Positions 8,665 through 18,027 of a stretch of DNA of 45,671 nucleotides are shown in pieces. The stretch is from positions 271,076 to 316,746 of the forward strand of contig NZ_JH393258.1 in assembly GCF_000236035.1 (NCBI RefSeq). The letters are read 5' to 3'. Position 1 is the stretch's first letter. Each line of letters starts with the position of its first letter. The translations under genes were made by a program, and so were the position numbers. This DNA comes from Vreelandella boliviensis LC1. GTDB lineage: Bacteria > Pseudomonadota > Gammaproteobacteria > Pseudomonadales > Halomonadaceae. Under the pieces are notes generated by a model. It did no database searches, was not told the DNA's origin, and saw only the letters and a list, made by a program, of their open reading frames with translations.

Positions 8665-9264
8665 TCAAGCATTCCGTTGATAGTTCTCCGGGAAGAAATG
8701 CCGCTCAATTAACTCAATGAGAATATGTAGTACCTTAATATGCAGCTCTTGAACTCGATCAGCAAAACTGCCCGCCGGGGTGTAGATGTAAACATCACTT
8801 AAGGCTTCAAGCTCTGGGTTACGTCTACCTGACAAAATAATAACATTCAAATTTAGTGACTTAGCAGCACTAGCAGCTACCAATACATTCTTGCTCGTTC
8901 CGCTAGTACTAAGCGCCAATAAGCAGTCGCCCTCACGACCATGCGCCTCAATGTACCGAGAAAATACATACTCATAGCCAAGGTCGTTACCAACACAGCT
9001 TATATGCCCAGGGTCACTGATGGCAGCAGCGGCAAGCGCAGCGCGGTCTTGACGGTAACGACCTGTCAGCTCTTCAGCAAAGTGCATAGCATCACACATT
9101 GAGCCTCCGTTACCACATGAATAGACACGTCCTTTGCGTTCAAAAGTTTCTATTAATAAGTCAGCTGCACGCTGAATACTGGCAAGCGCATTTTGATTTT
9201 GAAGTAAGCTACCGAGAGCTGTAGAAGCTTCATGCAGGCTAGTTTTTATATGATAAATTGACAT
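8665..9264 (-). CDS. gmhA: Phosphoheptose isomerase (GmhA-like, SIS domain)
   Basis: A 199-residue SIS-domain protein that converts sedoheptulose 7-phosphate to glycero-manno-heptose 7-phosphate, the first step to ADP-heptose for lipopolysaccharide core. Visible motifs are SCGNGGSMCDAMHFAEELTG (substrate loop), LALSTSGTSKNV (SIS phosphate loop) and the C-terminal ELHIKVLHILIELIER helix with its catalytic Glu and His. Length is normal for GmhA. It stands alone in an AT-richer stretch, about 190 bases upstream of the ABC importer operon on the same strand. AfuA-type binding proteins are known to bind sedoheptulose 7-phosphate, so the proximity may be meaningful, but that is only an inference. 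Confidence 0.85.
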   Translation of the reverse strand: MSIYHIKTSLHEASTALGSLLQNQNALASIQRAADLLIETFERKGRVYSCGNGGSMCDAMHFAEELTGRYRQDRAALAAAAISDPGHISCVGNDLGYEYVFSRYIEAHGREGDCLLALSTSGTSKNVLVAASAAKSLNLNVIILSGRRNPELEALSDVYIYTPAGSFADRVQELHIKVLHILIELIERHFFPENYQRNA

Positions 9265-9364
9265 TTATATCCAAATAGTTTCGACGTTAATTTTCGCTTA
9301 AAAATTATTAACGTAAAATCCGAAAAAAAGAAAATTATACATCGGAAGTTTTTACAGTTTTATT

Positions 9365-9808
9365 TCACTGTTCAAAGAATCTTATCTGATAACCCTGTTT
9401 GGTTGGATAAAAACCTGCGGCCTCATAAAACCCATGTGTCGCTGGATCTTTCGAACCTGTCATTAATGCTACTTTATAACAGCCAGTTTCTTTTGAGTGA
9501 CTTACGGCGTACCCAAGAAGAGCCTTTCCTACTCCTTTATTTCTATAATCCTTTGAGACAATTACATTTTCTATAATCGCGAATGAACGACCAGACCAAC
9601 TGAGATTGGCACAACAGTTTACCGTACAAGTGCCAATCATTTTATCTAAGGTAAAAACACCAATGACGCATCCACCACATTGAAATATTGTATTATAAAT
9701 TTCATCTACTTCACCATCGCTAGGCCATGGAGATCGTGGCCTGTCATATTCATCAATTAAGTTTAGAACCTTATCAATTTCATTTCTTTCGACTTGCCTA
9801 ATTTTCAT
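9365..9808 (-). CDS. GNAT-family N-acetyltransferase
   Basis: A 147-residue acetyltransferase with the acetyl-CoA loop YRNKGVGKAL and a C-terminal strand ending HGFYEAAGFYP, typical of the GNAT fold. The acceptor substrate is unknown. The gene is AT-richer than the surrounding genes and, with gmhA, may mark an acquired patch. An AGGGG site precedes the ATG. Confidence 0.85.
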   Translation of the reverse strand: MKIRQVERNEIDKVLNLIDEYDRPRSPWPSDGEVDEIYNTIFQCGGCVIGVFTLDKMIGTCTVNCCANLSWSGRSFAIIENVIVSKDYRNKGVGKALLGYAVSHSKETGCYKVALMTGSKDPATHGFYEAAGFYPTKQGYQIRFFEQ

Positions 9809-10288
9809 TGTTCGCCCCTACATAGCATATGTTTAATATCAAATAGTATCTAATCATATCCAGAATCTAGAATTTGTGGACATTTTCATGGGTCAATGTC
9901 GTCTTTTATTTTTTAATTCACTTCCATGGGTTCTTAGAACACTAAAGCGAGGGGTTATTGACGTCTCGCTTACGCCCTCGCTGGTGACCGCTTAACTTCG
10001 GAGCAAAGCAGAAGGAGAAACGTTTGGGTATTCCAAATAAATAGCGACTAACACCGCAGCGGATAAAAACGGGCACAGCTGGTTAGGTTGCGCCACAACA
10101 ATCGACATACGGCGTTACAAAATTTGCAAAGCGAACGCCCCTTCCCTGCATTTTTCGCCTTGTCTGGCACTCATTGAGGAAATAACGCGATGCAACGTCA
10201 ACAGACACTCTAAGCCTGACGTTTATCTAGAAGTGGGGATGCTATCCGTTTCTTGCGCGCCTGTCAGAGCAGAACTAGACTCAGATCG
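9809..10288 (+). other. Intergenic stretch without recognisable gene
   Basis: About 480 bases separate the acetyltransferase from the aio promoter. The first 130 bases are very AT-rich; the rest has average composition and short broken reading frames on both strands. I recognise no protein family, RNA gene or insertion-sequence end. It may be decayed sequence marking the left border of the arsenic region. Confidence 0.4.
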
Positions 10289-10318
10289 GGCTATCATATT
10301 TGAATAGCCATATATAAT
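10289..10318 (+). promoter_or_regulatory. Candidate aioBA promoter with inverted repeat over the -35 region
   Basis: A TATAAT -10 hexamer lies at 10313-10318. The matching -35 position (around 10290-10295, GCTATC) is poor. An inverted repeat GGCTAT (10289-10294)/ATAGCC (10304-10309) with a 9-base spacer covers it. A poor -35 overlapped by a dyad suggests control by a DNA-binding protein. I see no convincing sigma-54 element, and no aioX/S/R genes lie in the window. Confidence 0.45.
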
Positions 10319-10365
10319 TATTCCCCGCCTCTGGCTTCTCAACAACAATAAAGGAGTGCTAAACA

Positions 10366-10887
10366 ATGACACAATTGAGTCGCCGTAACTTCCTAAAATT
10401 AACCGGCAGCAGTGCAGCACTGGGTACCCTTTCGCTAGCCCCTGTTACACACGCACAGCAAGGTGGCCCCTTGCTTCCCGCTGGTAGCACCGCACTGCCT
10501 TATCCCAGGGAACTGGTAACAAAGTTGAGCGAGTTGGTCATCAATCAACCGCTTTATTTTAACTACCCCGACAACCGCTCGCCATGCGTGGTGATCCGCA
10601 GAGGCCGAGAGATCAAAAGCGGGGCTGGACCAGACAAAGATGTCGTGGCTTACAGCACCCAGTGCACACACATGGGCTGCCCAGTGAGTTATGACCAAGA
10701 GGCAGAGGCCTTCAAGTGTCCTTGCCACTACAGCATTTTCGACCCAGATAACACTGGCCAGATGGTGATTGGGCAAGCTACTGAGAATTTGCCCCGAATC
10801 ATTCTAGAGTATGACGATGCCGAAGACGCCCTGATGGCGGTTTCGATCGATGGCCTGATCTATGGCCGTCAGGCCAATATCATCTGA
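10366..10887 (+). CDS. aioB: Arsenite oxidase small (Rieske) subunit AioB
   Basis: A 173-residue Rieske protein that passes electrons from AioA to a periplasmic carrier. A Tat signal (SRRNFLKL, then a hydrophobic stretch ending THA) exports the folded heterodimer. The [2Fe-2S] site is complete: CTHMGC (C100, H102) and CPCHYS (C118, H121). C105 and C120 can form the disulfide seen in some AioB proteins (as in Alcaligenes faecalis) and missing in others. AAGGAG precedes the ATG by nine bases. aioA follows after 15 bases, giving the standard aioBA order. No aioXSR regulators or dedicated cytochrome gene are adjacent. Confidence 0.95.
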   Translation: MTQLSRRNFLKLTGSSAALGTLSLAPVTHAQQGGPLLPAGSTALPYPRELVTKLSELVINQPLYFNYPDNRSPCVVIRRGREIKSGAGPDKDVVAYSTQCTHMGCPVSYDQEAEAFKCPCHYSIFDPDNTGQMVIGQATENLPRIILEYDDAEDALMAVSIDGLIYGRQANII

Positions 10888-10902
10888 GGCGGGAGAACAA
10901 CA

Positions 10903-13380
10903 ATGACGCAATTTAAAGATCGTATTCCTCTGCCCCCGGGGGATGCCCAGAAAACCAACATGACCTGTCACTTCTGCATCGTCGGCTGTGGGTACCACGT
11001 CTACAAATGGCCTGCTAACCAGGAAGGTGGCAGAGATGCCAGCCAGAATGCGCTGGGGCTCGACTTCAATCAGCAGCTACCTCCCATGCAACTCACCATG
11101 ACCCCCGCCATGGTTAATCAGATACAAGACCATGATGGCCGCGCATACAGCATCATGATCGTTCCTGACAAGGAGTGCCGCGTCAATAAAGGGCTATCTT
11201 CAACGCGTGGCGGCCAGATGGCCAGTGTGATGTACTCGGAAGGAACCCCAATCAGCGAGCGCCGCCTCAAGTATCCCATGATTTATAGCGGAGACGACTG
11301 GTCAGAAACCAATTGGGAACATGCAATAGCTCTATATGCTGGCCTAACCCAGCGTATACTCGATAATGATGGGCCGGATCAGCTGTTCTTCAACCTCTTT
11401 GATCATGGCGGCGCTGGCGGTGGTTTTGAAAACACATGGGCTACTGGCAAGCTAATTTTTGATGGCATACAGTCAAAAATGGTGCGCATTCACAACCGCC
11501 CCGCCTATAACTCGGAATGCCACGCCAGTCGCGACATGGGTGTTGGTGAACTCAATAACAGTTACGAGGATGCGGAGGTGGCTGATGTCATCTTCTCCAT
11601 CGGCGGAAATTCGTACGAGACCCAGTCAAACTGGTTCCTGGCTCACTGGGAGCCGAACTTAAGGGGGACAAACATCGCCAAAAAGCGGGAATGGTTTCCT
11701 GGCGAGTCAGTAGGCAAAGGAAAAGTGATTCTGGTTGACCCGCGACGCACGCCCACTGTAGCAATCTGTGAAACGATTGCCGGGAAGGAGAATGTTCTAC
11801 ACTTAGCGATCCAGCCAGGCACTGACACTGCCCTGTTCAATGGGCTGCTGACGTATGTGGTCGATCAGGACTGGCATGATCAGGCCTTTATCACGGAGCA
11901 TACTATCGGCTTCGAGGAAATGCTGGCAGCCAATCGGATGGAGCTGGATGAGTGTAGTCGCATTACCGGCGTGAGTCGGGCCGATATCATTAAAGCCGCT
12001 GAGTGGGCCTATAAACCCAAGGCCAATGGCCACGCCCCACGCACCATGCATGCCTACGAAAAAGGCGTGATTTGGGGTAACGACAACTATCGAATTCAGT
12101 CCTCTATCGTCAATCTTGCGGTGGCCACCCATAATGTCGGGCAGCGTGGCACCGGCGTGGTTCGTATGGGGGGGCACCAAGAAGGCTATGTGCGCCCGCC
12201 TTACCCTGGCGGACGCCCTGCTCCCTATATTGATCAGGAATTGATTAATGGCAACGGTATGATGCTAACGGTCTGGGCCTGTAATGCCTTTCAAACCACC
12301 ATCAATGCCGAGACTTACCGTCAGGTAATCAAGCGCCGTGCTGCTATCGTCAATCAGGCGATGGCTAAGGCAATTGGCTCCAACATTGATGAGTTAATCG
12401 ACATTGCCTATGACGCCGTAAAAAATAAGGGCGGCCTGTTTATTGTTGATATCGACCTTTATCGCACTAAGTTCGCCGAATTTTCACACTTAGTGCTTCC
12501 AGCTACTCATCCCGGCGAGATGAACCTGACCTCCATGAACGGAGAGCGGCGGCTTCGTCTCTCCGAGCGATTCATGGACCCTCCCGGCATCGCTAAGCCA
12601 GACTGTTTGATTGCCGCCGATATGGCTAATGCTCTTAAGCAACGCTACGAGTCGGCAGGCGATACAACGATGGCCGAGCGTTTCGTTGGGTTTGACTGGA
12701 CGACCGAAGAGGATGCCTTCAACGACGGCTTCCGCATGGCTCATGAAAAAGAAATCGACAGCCAAGGTGGGCCAACAGGGCACCTAGCCACCTATGAAAG
12801 GCTACGAGTCGCTGGTAATAATGGTGTCCAACTTCCCATCAAGGAGTATCGGGACGGCAAACTCATTGGCACCGAGATGCTCTACACCGACAACAAGTTC
12901 GATACCGATGACGGCAAGGCACATTTTCAGCCATCGCCCTGGAACGGTTTCCCCGAGGTGATTGAGCGCCAGAAGGAGCAGTACGACTTCTGGATCAACA
13001 ACGGGCGAACCAACCAGATATGGCAGTCTGCCTACCACGACCAGCACCTGGCCTTCCGCAAGGGCCGCTACCCCATGGCGCCGATCGAGATCCACCCCCA
13101 AGATGCCGAGGCTCTGGGTATCGCCAACGGCGATATTGTCGAGGTCTACAACGACTACGGCGCAACCACTGCCATGGCTTACCTGGAACCCGACCTGGAG
13201 CGGGGGCAGGTCTTTATGATGTTTGGTTATCCTAACGGGGTGCAGGGTGATGTTATTAGCGAATGGACGGATCGCAACCATATTCCTTACTACAAAGGAG
13301 CCTGGGCCAACCTTCGTCGGATCGGAGCGAATCCGGCCTATCTTCGGGATGTGTCCTTTAAGCGTCGACGCTATTCATGA
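10903..13380 (+). CDS. aioA: Arsenite oxidase large molybdopterin subunit AioA
   Basis: An 825-residue molybdenum enzyme of the DMSO-reductase family that oxidises arsenite to arsenate in the periplasm. Its N-terminal motif [11 protein letters not shown] supplies C22, C25 and C29 for the [3Fe-4S] cluster. Serines 99-100 sit where other family members have the fourth cysteine, as expected for AioA. There is no own signal peptide; it should travel through Tat as cargo of AioB. Length matches AioA, and the C-terminal domain ([12 protein letters not shown] onward) looks complete. This is the respiratory/aerobic type, distinct from ArxA encoded 8 kb downstream. The sequence after its stop is degraded, so the operon may have lost further genes. 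Confidence 0.96.
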   Translation: MTQFKDRIPLPPGDAQKTNMTCHFCIVGCGYHVYKWPANQEGGRDASQNALGLDFNQQLPPMQLTMTPAMVNQIQDHDGRAYSIMIVPDKECRVNKGLSSTRGGQMASVMYSEGTPISERRLKYPMIYSGDDWSETNWEHAIALYAGLTQRILDNDGPDQLFFNLFDHGGAGGGFENTWATGKLIFDGIQSKMVRIHNRPAYNSECHASRDMGVGELNNSYEDAEVADVIFSIGGNSYETQSNWFLAHWEPNLRGTNIAKKREWFPGESVGKGKVILVDPRRTPTVAICETIAGKENVLHLAIQPGTDTALFNGLLTYVVDQDWHDQAFITEHTIGFEEMLAANRMELDECSRITGVSRADIIKAAEWAYKPKANGHAPRTMHAYEKGVIWGNDNYRIQSSIVNLAVATHNVGQRGTGVVRMGGHQEGYVRPPYPGGRPAPYIDQELINGNGMMLTVWACNAFQTTINAETYRQVIKRRAAIVNQAMAKAIGSNIDELIDIAYDAVKNKGGLFIVDIDLYRTKFAEFSHLVLPATHPGEMNLTSMNGERRLRLSERFMDPPGIAKPDCLIAADMANALKQRYESAGDTTMAERFVGFDWTTEEDAFNDGFRMAHEKEIDSQGGPTGHLATYERLRVAGNNGVQLPIKEYRDGKLIGTEMLYTDNKFDTDDGKAHFQPSPWNGFPEVIERQKEQYDFWINNGRTNQIWQSAYHDQHLAFRKGRYPMAPIEIHPQDAEALGIANGDIVEVYNDYGATTAMAYLEPDLERGQVFMMFGYPNGVQGDVISEWTDRNHIPYYKGAWANLRRIGANPAYLRDVSFKRRRYS

Positions 13381-13516
13381 GGCCTCTACGCTTTCGAAGA
13401 CGAAGGCCGGTGGCGTACCCATAATTGCCTGGGCGAAACAGGTGAACTTCTGGGGCGCCCTGGCCATGGCGCTCACAGCCGGTGTTGGCGCGCTGCGCGG
13501 AGTGGTTGCGGGTTGA
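13381..13516 (+). pseudogene. Remnant of a membrane-protein tail after aioA
   Basis: Directly after the aioA stop, a different frame encodes a 40-residue tail with one hydrophobic helix (VNFWGALAMALTAGVGALRG) and a stop at 13516. It has no start or ribosome site of its own, so it looks like the 3' end of a gene cut away by rearrangement. I cannot name the parent family. Confidence 0.35.
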
Positions 13517-13579
13517 TCCGCTGATATTAAAGCTTCTGCTCGCTCACCAGCACCAGGTCCACCTCGTGCACCAGGGCGA

Positions 13580-14435
<856 letters not shown>

Positions 14436-14464
14436 TCAAACTGTTTTGAGTTTAGGCGGGGCTT

Positions 14465-15364
14465 CTAACAGCCGCAAGCAGTCGGACAGTTGGCCGCATA
14501 AGCCTCACTCTCTGGCTGCAACACTGTGTGACAGATTCCAAAACGTTCGTGCAGCATCTCTGTCGCCAGCGTCAGCAGTTGGTCATTGCCGATGTCACCT
14601 CCGGCCATGACCAGGTGGGCGGTGATGGCGTTGTCACTCGTGCTCATGGCCCAAACGTGGAGATCGTGAACGGACACCACCCCGGGCAATTCCAGCAGCG
14701 CCGTTTGTACTTCCTCCAAATTAATTTCCTCCGGAACGCCGTCAAACAACAGGTGCAGCGATCGCCGGAACAGCGACCAAGTACCAACCACAACCACCAG
14801 TGCGATCACTAGGCTCATGACTGGATCAATCCAACCCCAACCTTGCCAAAGATAAAGAGCACCAGCGATCACTACACCCAGGGACACCAGGGCATCGGCT
14901 GCCATATGCAGAAAGGCCCCTCGTATATTGAGATCGCCTTTGCTGCCCGCCAGGAACAGCCAAGCGGTCACCGAGTTGATCACCACGCCGATCCCGGCCA
15001 CCACCATCACGGTGCCCGCTGCCACCGGCGACGGCGTCTGCAAACGCTCAATTGCCTCCCACGCCAGGTAACCCATAGCGATCAGCAGGACCACAGCATT
15101 CACAAAACTGGCCAGGATGGAGCCTTTTCGCCAGCCATAGCTGTGGCGCATATTAGGGTGCAGTTGCGCCGCACCAAAGGCGGACCAGGCCAGCAGCAAG
15201 CCCCCCACATCACTCAGGTTGTGAGCCGCGTCCGCCAGCAAAGCCAGGGAGCCGGTTTTCCAGCCATAAAAGGCTTCGATTACCACAAATGCCAGGTTCA
15301 GCGTTACCCCGATGGCAAACGCCCGGCCAAAATTGCGGGGAGCATGATCGTGGTCGTGTGCCAT
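14465..15364 (-). CDS. Cation diffusion facilitator (CzcD/ZitB-like)
   Basis: A 299-residue CDF transporter that exports Zn2+ or a related divalent metal in exchange for protons. A short His-rich start (MAHDHDHAP) precedes six membrane segments. The metal site residues lie in LADAAHNLSD (helix 2) and HMAADALVSLG (helix 5). The cytoplasmic domain carries SVHDLHVWAMSTSDNA and a tail with CHTVLQPE and CPTACGC. Its ATG overlaps the stop of the amidotransferase gene (ATGA), so both form one operon. Two fragments of another CDF gene survive nearby (16999-17274 and 19306-19371), so related sequences have recombined in this region. Confidence 0.92.
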   Translation of the reverse strand: MAHDHDHAPRNFGRAFAIGVTLNLAFVVIEAFYGWKTGSLALLADAAHNLSDVGGLLLAWSAFGAAQLHPNMRHSYGWRKGSILASFVNAVVLLIAMGYLAWEAIERLQTPSPVAAGTVMVVAGIGVVINSVTAWLFLAGSKGDLNIRGAFLHMAADALVSLGVVIAGALYLWQGWGWIDPVMSLVIALVVVVGTWSLFRRSLHLLFDGVPEEINLEEVQTALLELPGVVSVHDLHVWAMSTSDNAITAHLVMAGGDIGNDQLLTLATEMLHERFGICHTVLQPESEAYAANCPTACGC

Positions 15365-16197
15365 CAGTTCTTTTTCCTTGTGGGTAAACAGGTTCGCGCG
15401 ACAATTCTGCCTGCCTCAATGGCTAGCAGCTCGCCCTCAGCCAAAGGCCGCCAGGGCTTGTCATTCAAGGGTACGGTGGATATCAATGCGACATGCTGAC
15501 CGGGCGCAAAACTGCTGGCAACGTTTTGGTCCAGTAACTCCGGAGATTGCTCGCTGCCGCAGGAGAGCAGATACAATGCCGGCGCTTCAATTTTGCCGGT
15601 GGCGGGCTGAAACCTGCGGTCTGCGTAAACAAACAGGGTCTGGGAGTCTGCATAGAGAAAATTGGCCGGACCCAGCTCGCGCAATTCGCCGAAAAGCACA
15701 GCAAGGTTCGCCAATCGCTCGTCGACCGGTGGCAGGGTTTTGTAATCACCTTCCTGGGCAGCAAGGGTTTCCAGTAATAGGCAGAACGCGGCCTCTGAGT
15801 CGGTATCGCCCACCGGATGGTAGCGCCTGCGATCACTTTCATACTGACTCCGGATACCCGTTAGATTGCCATTATGTGCAAATAGCCGCATTCGGCCATT
15901 CAACTCACGCACATAGGGCCCGGTATTGGCCAGCTCAATCGAACCCTGGGTGGCATGGCGAATGTACGCCATGGACAGTGTTGCTTCAGGGCCATGGGCC
16001 TCAAGCCAAGGGACAAGTGGGCTCTGGTCCGCAGCGGACGTATCCCGGTACAACGCAATGTCCGCTCCCTGATAGAAGGCTGCGCCCCAACCGTCATGGT
16101 TGCGGCTGACAGCCTTCTGAGCACGAGCGGCTAATCCCGTCAGTGAGGTAGTCAGCCTGGCCGGGTAGCGGCAGGAGAGCGCAATAAGTTCACACAT
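15364..16197 (-). CDS. Class II glutamine amidotransferase (YafJ-like)
   Basis: A 277-residue class II (Ntn) amidotransferase-like protein. I start it at the ATG at 16197, giving MCELIALS with the nucleophilic Cys2 exposed after Met removal; a longer frame to 16329 only includes debris of another gene. Further family features are NHDGWGAAFY, YIRHATQG, LFAHNGNL and DTDSEAAFC. The protein has no synthase domain, so the acceptor of the ammonia is unknown, as for YafJ relatives. It is translationally coupled to the CDF gene, an association without an obvious explanation. Confidence 0.85.
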   Translation of the reverse strand: MCELIALSCRYPARLTTSLTGLAARAQKAVSRNHDGWGAAFYQGADIALYRDTSAADQSPLVPWLEAHGPEATLSMAYIRHATQGSIELANTGPYVRELNGRMRLFAHNGNLTGIRSQYESDRRRYHPVGDTDSEAAFCLLLETLAAQEGDYKTLPPVDERLANLAVLFGELRELGPANFLYADSQTLFVYADRRFQPATGKIEAPALYLLSCGSEQSPELLDQNVASSFAPGQHVALISTVPLNDKPWRPLAEGELLAIEAGRIVARTCLPTRKKN

Positions 16198-16390
16198 TTG
16201 CAGACCTTCGGAGGTTTGGATACCCGTAGACCGGCGCAAAACCGCCGCCAAGGGTGCGGAGGAAGCCAGTACCGCGGCGTCTTCCAGAAGAGCGGTGCAT
16301 AGTACTTTGTGTGCTGGCCGGTCCAGCAAAAAAATCCGTCAGCCGGTTGTAAACCATATCGATAGCAAGCTTGCCGTGCCACAGCCGACC
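16198..16390 (-). pseudogene. Frameshifted remnant upstream of the amidotransferase
   Basis: The minus strand encodes LWHGKLAIDMVYNRLTDF and, after a frameshift at a run of seven A's (16328-16334), continues as LDRPAHKVLCTALLEDAAV. Read together, the two pieces look like the middle of one conserved protein. I recall the D-x-VYNRLTDF pattern from ATP-grasp-like hypothetical proteins, but I do not assign it firmly. It has no start and a broken frame, so it is a dead gene that once preceded the amidotransferase. Confidence 0.5.
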
Positions 16391-16604
16391 GTCTCACAAC
16401 ATTTGGCCGAGCAGAAAGTCGTCAAGTTCTGCCTGCTGGGCGTACCAAGTTTCCAATAAACAATCGAACTTCATACCTTGCATCATAACCACTCAAGGCG
16501 CCTGAAAAACCAGATCAGCCCTGCGGTGATAGCAAAACTTGCAGCACAAAACAAGATAGCTAGCTGGCTGAAAGCGTAATCCTAACCATAAAAAAGGAAA
16601 ATTT

Positions 16605-16998
16605 ATGATCTCAAAAATAGTTGAGTGTTGGTGATTTGGGGCGGCCAGGCAGATCTTGCCACCGGTTATTTTTCTGCGGCGTTATAAATTAGATTATCTT
16701 ATTCTGGATCGGGAACCAGCACCAGGCGAAGCCTGGCGCCATAGCTGGGATTCTCTGCAGTTGTTCTCGCCCTCACAATGGAGCTCTTTGCTTGGCTGGC
16801 AAATGCCAGTAACAGAGAATAGCGAGTGGTCGTAGCGGAATGAAGTGATCGACTATCTGGGGCAGTACCAGAAGCGATATGACATATCCGTTGAGCGGCC
16901 GGTGAAGGTCAAGTCAGTCATAGAGAATTCCGATGGCCTGACGGTTGAAACCGACAAGAGCACTGGAGTGGTCAACCAGTTTGTGACACCCCAGTTCG
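16605..16998 (+). pseudogene. Broken FAD-dependent monooxygenase, ArsO-like
   Basis: An ATG at 16605 behind an AAAGGAAAA site opens a decayed flavoprotein gene. Across three frames one reads VLVIWGGQADLATGYF (altered dinucleotide-binding loop), then LRRYKLDYLILDREPAPGEA, WRHSWDSLQLFSPSQWSSL and NEVIDYLGQYQKRYD. These match the start of ArsO-type flavin monooxygenases found in arsenic operons. At least two frame breaks occur, plus a TAG at 16833-16835, and the rest of the gene (over half) is gone. Its frame runs straight into a CDF transporter tail near 17000. Confidence 0.65.
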
Positions 16999-17274
16999 AC
17001 GGAGTTCCGGATGGTATTGATATGAAAACAATAAATCAAACCCTGTTGGCGCTTCCCGGCGTGGTTGGCGTCCACGACCTACACGTCTGGGCGATGAGTA
17101 CCTCATACAATGCACTCACCGTTCACCTCGTCATCGACAATAACCTACACAACTACGATGCCTACTTGAATAAGCCACCAAGATACTGCATGACCGTTTT
17201 GAGATACGCCATTGCGTTCTGCAACAAGAATCCAAGGTGTACGCCGCAAGCTGGCCCATGAGTGAATAGTGCTA
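16999..17274 (+). pseudogene. C-terminal remnant of a CDF transporter fused to the flavoprotein debris
   Basis: The sequence FDGVPDGIDMKTINQTLLAL and VVGVHDLHVWAMSTSYNALT is the cytoplasmic domain of a cation diffusion facilitator. It closely resembles the intact CDF at 14465-15364 but differs throughout, so it is a distinct copy. After ~17170 the frame slips: ILHDRFEIRHCVLQQESKVY, the expected CDF ending, continues in another frame to a stop at 17270-17272. It was joined in frame to the monooxygenase remnant by deletion of everything between. Confidence 0.75.
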
Positions 17275-17309
17275 ATCCTCAACCAACCAGCAGTACACGG
17301 CCGTCATTA

Positions 17310-17735
17310 TCAGCGCTGAATATCATCACGTGTCTTGATGGCAAGCCATAGCGAAAGACGATGGTGAATCTCAGTAAAGGCCTGCTCATAAGCATTCCAG
17401 CACTCAATCAGACGCGGGTCGCGTATATCCCAATACAGATACTCGTCACTTGACTCCTGCCAATCTCGACATATTTGATGAGCTTTATCACACAGAACGA
17501 TCACCGCTGCAAAATGCTCGCCAGTAAAATCATTTAATGACTTACTAGCCAGTTCTTGCGTAGCAATCCCTTGCCGTTCTAGCACTGCCAAGGTGAGTGC
17601 ATGGGGTTCATCTGGCTCGCTGCCTGCACTGTAGGCCTCAAAGCGGTCTCCAGCCAAATGGCGAAGTAACGCCTCACCCATCAGCGAGCGAGCAGAATTA
17701 GCATTACAAAGAAAAAGCACGCGCTGTTTCAGCAT
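17310..17735 (-). CDS. arsC: Arsenate reductase, thioredoxin-dependent type
   Basis: A 141-residue member of the low-molecular-weight phosphatase family. The P-loop CNANSARS gives C10 and R16. Two further cysteines lie at C82 and C89 (VIVLCDKAHQIC), the same numbers as the catalytic triad of the S. aureus plasmid pI258 enzyme, in which arsenate attack at C10 is resolved through C82 and C89 and recycled by thioredoxin. The acid loop WDIRDP is also present. It reduces cytoplasmic arsenate to arsenite. No dedicated arsB or acr3 gene is adjacent; the arsenite formed would need export by another route. Confidence 0.93.
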   Translation of the reverse strand: MLKQRVLFLCNANSARSLMGEALLRHLAGDRFEAYSAGSEPDEPHALTLAVLERQGIATQELASKSLNDFTGEHFAAVIVLCDKAHQICRDWQESSDEYLYWDIRDPRLIECWNAYEQAFTEIHHRLSLWLAIKTRDDIQR

Positions 17736-17954
17736 GGGAAGTAGCTCCTGACAACATCTGTAATATCAGATATGGTGCCGCTGAATAGTATCTACGTCAC
17801 ATCATGCTGGCTACACATACATGCCCGACAGTTAGCTTAATATTGGGGAAATTCGACAGTGCGCCAAGTGTTGTATGCTAGGCGGAGTTTAAATTCTAAA
17901 TAGCTCGCAAGCGAAATTGCCACAACACCGGTTAACTTCCCTATGAGCGGCATC

Positions 17955-18016
17955 TTGACACATAAGCTTGGCGTCCTTTGTATCTCCCCTTACGCTTAGC
18001 GCATACCCATTATAAT
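17955..18016 (+). promoter_or_regulatory. Candidate promoter(s) for the DUF3422 gene
   Basis: TTGACA occurs at 17955-17960 with TTGTAT 17 bases later (17978-17983), and an isolated TATAAT is at 18011-18016, close before the start at 18028. Either could serve the DUF3422 gene; the short leader after TATAAT makes the upstream pair more likely. The rest of the 290-base gap before it shows nothing recognisable. Confidence 0.4.
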
Positions 18017-18027
18017 AAGGTAGTTAC

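Noticed and set aside
8538..8720. Small open frames on both strands between the importer and gmhA
   Set aside because: No ribosome sites or recognisable domains, and they overlap the Pho-like array and the end of gmhA.
10070..10130. AAC...GTTAGGT pattern suggesting an integron attC site
   Set aside because: The internal arms do not pair as attC requires, no cassette or integrase is nearby, and the match is limited to one 7-base core.
10170..10190. TGGCACTCATTGAGG as a sigma-54 promoter for aioBA
   Set aside because: The -12 element lacks GC at the required distance, and it lies nearly 190 bases from the gene.
16198..16329. N-terminal extension of the glutamine amidotransferase
   Set aside because: Class II amidotransferases need Cys at position 2, which the ATG at 16197 provides; the extra sequence belongs to a frameshifted unrelated gene.
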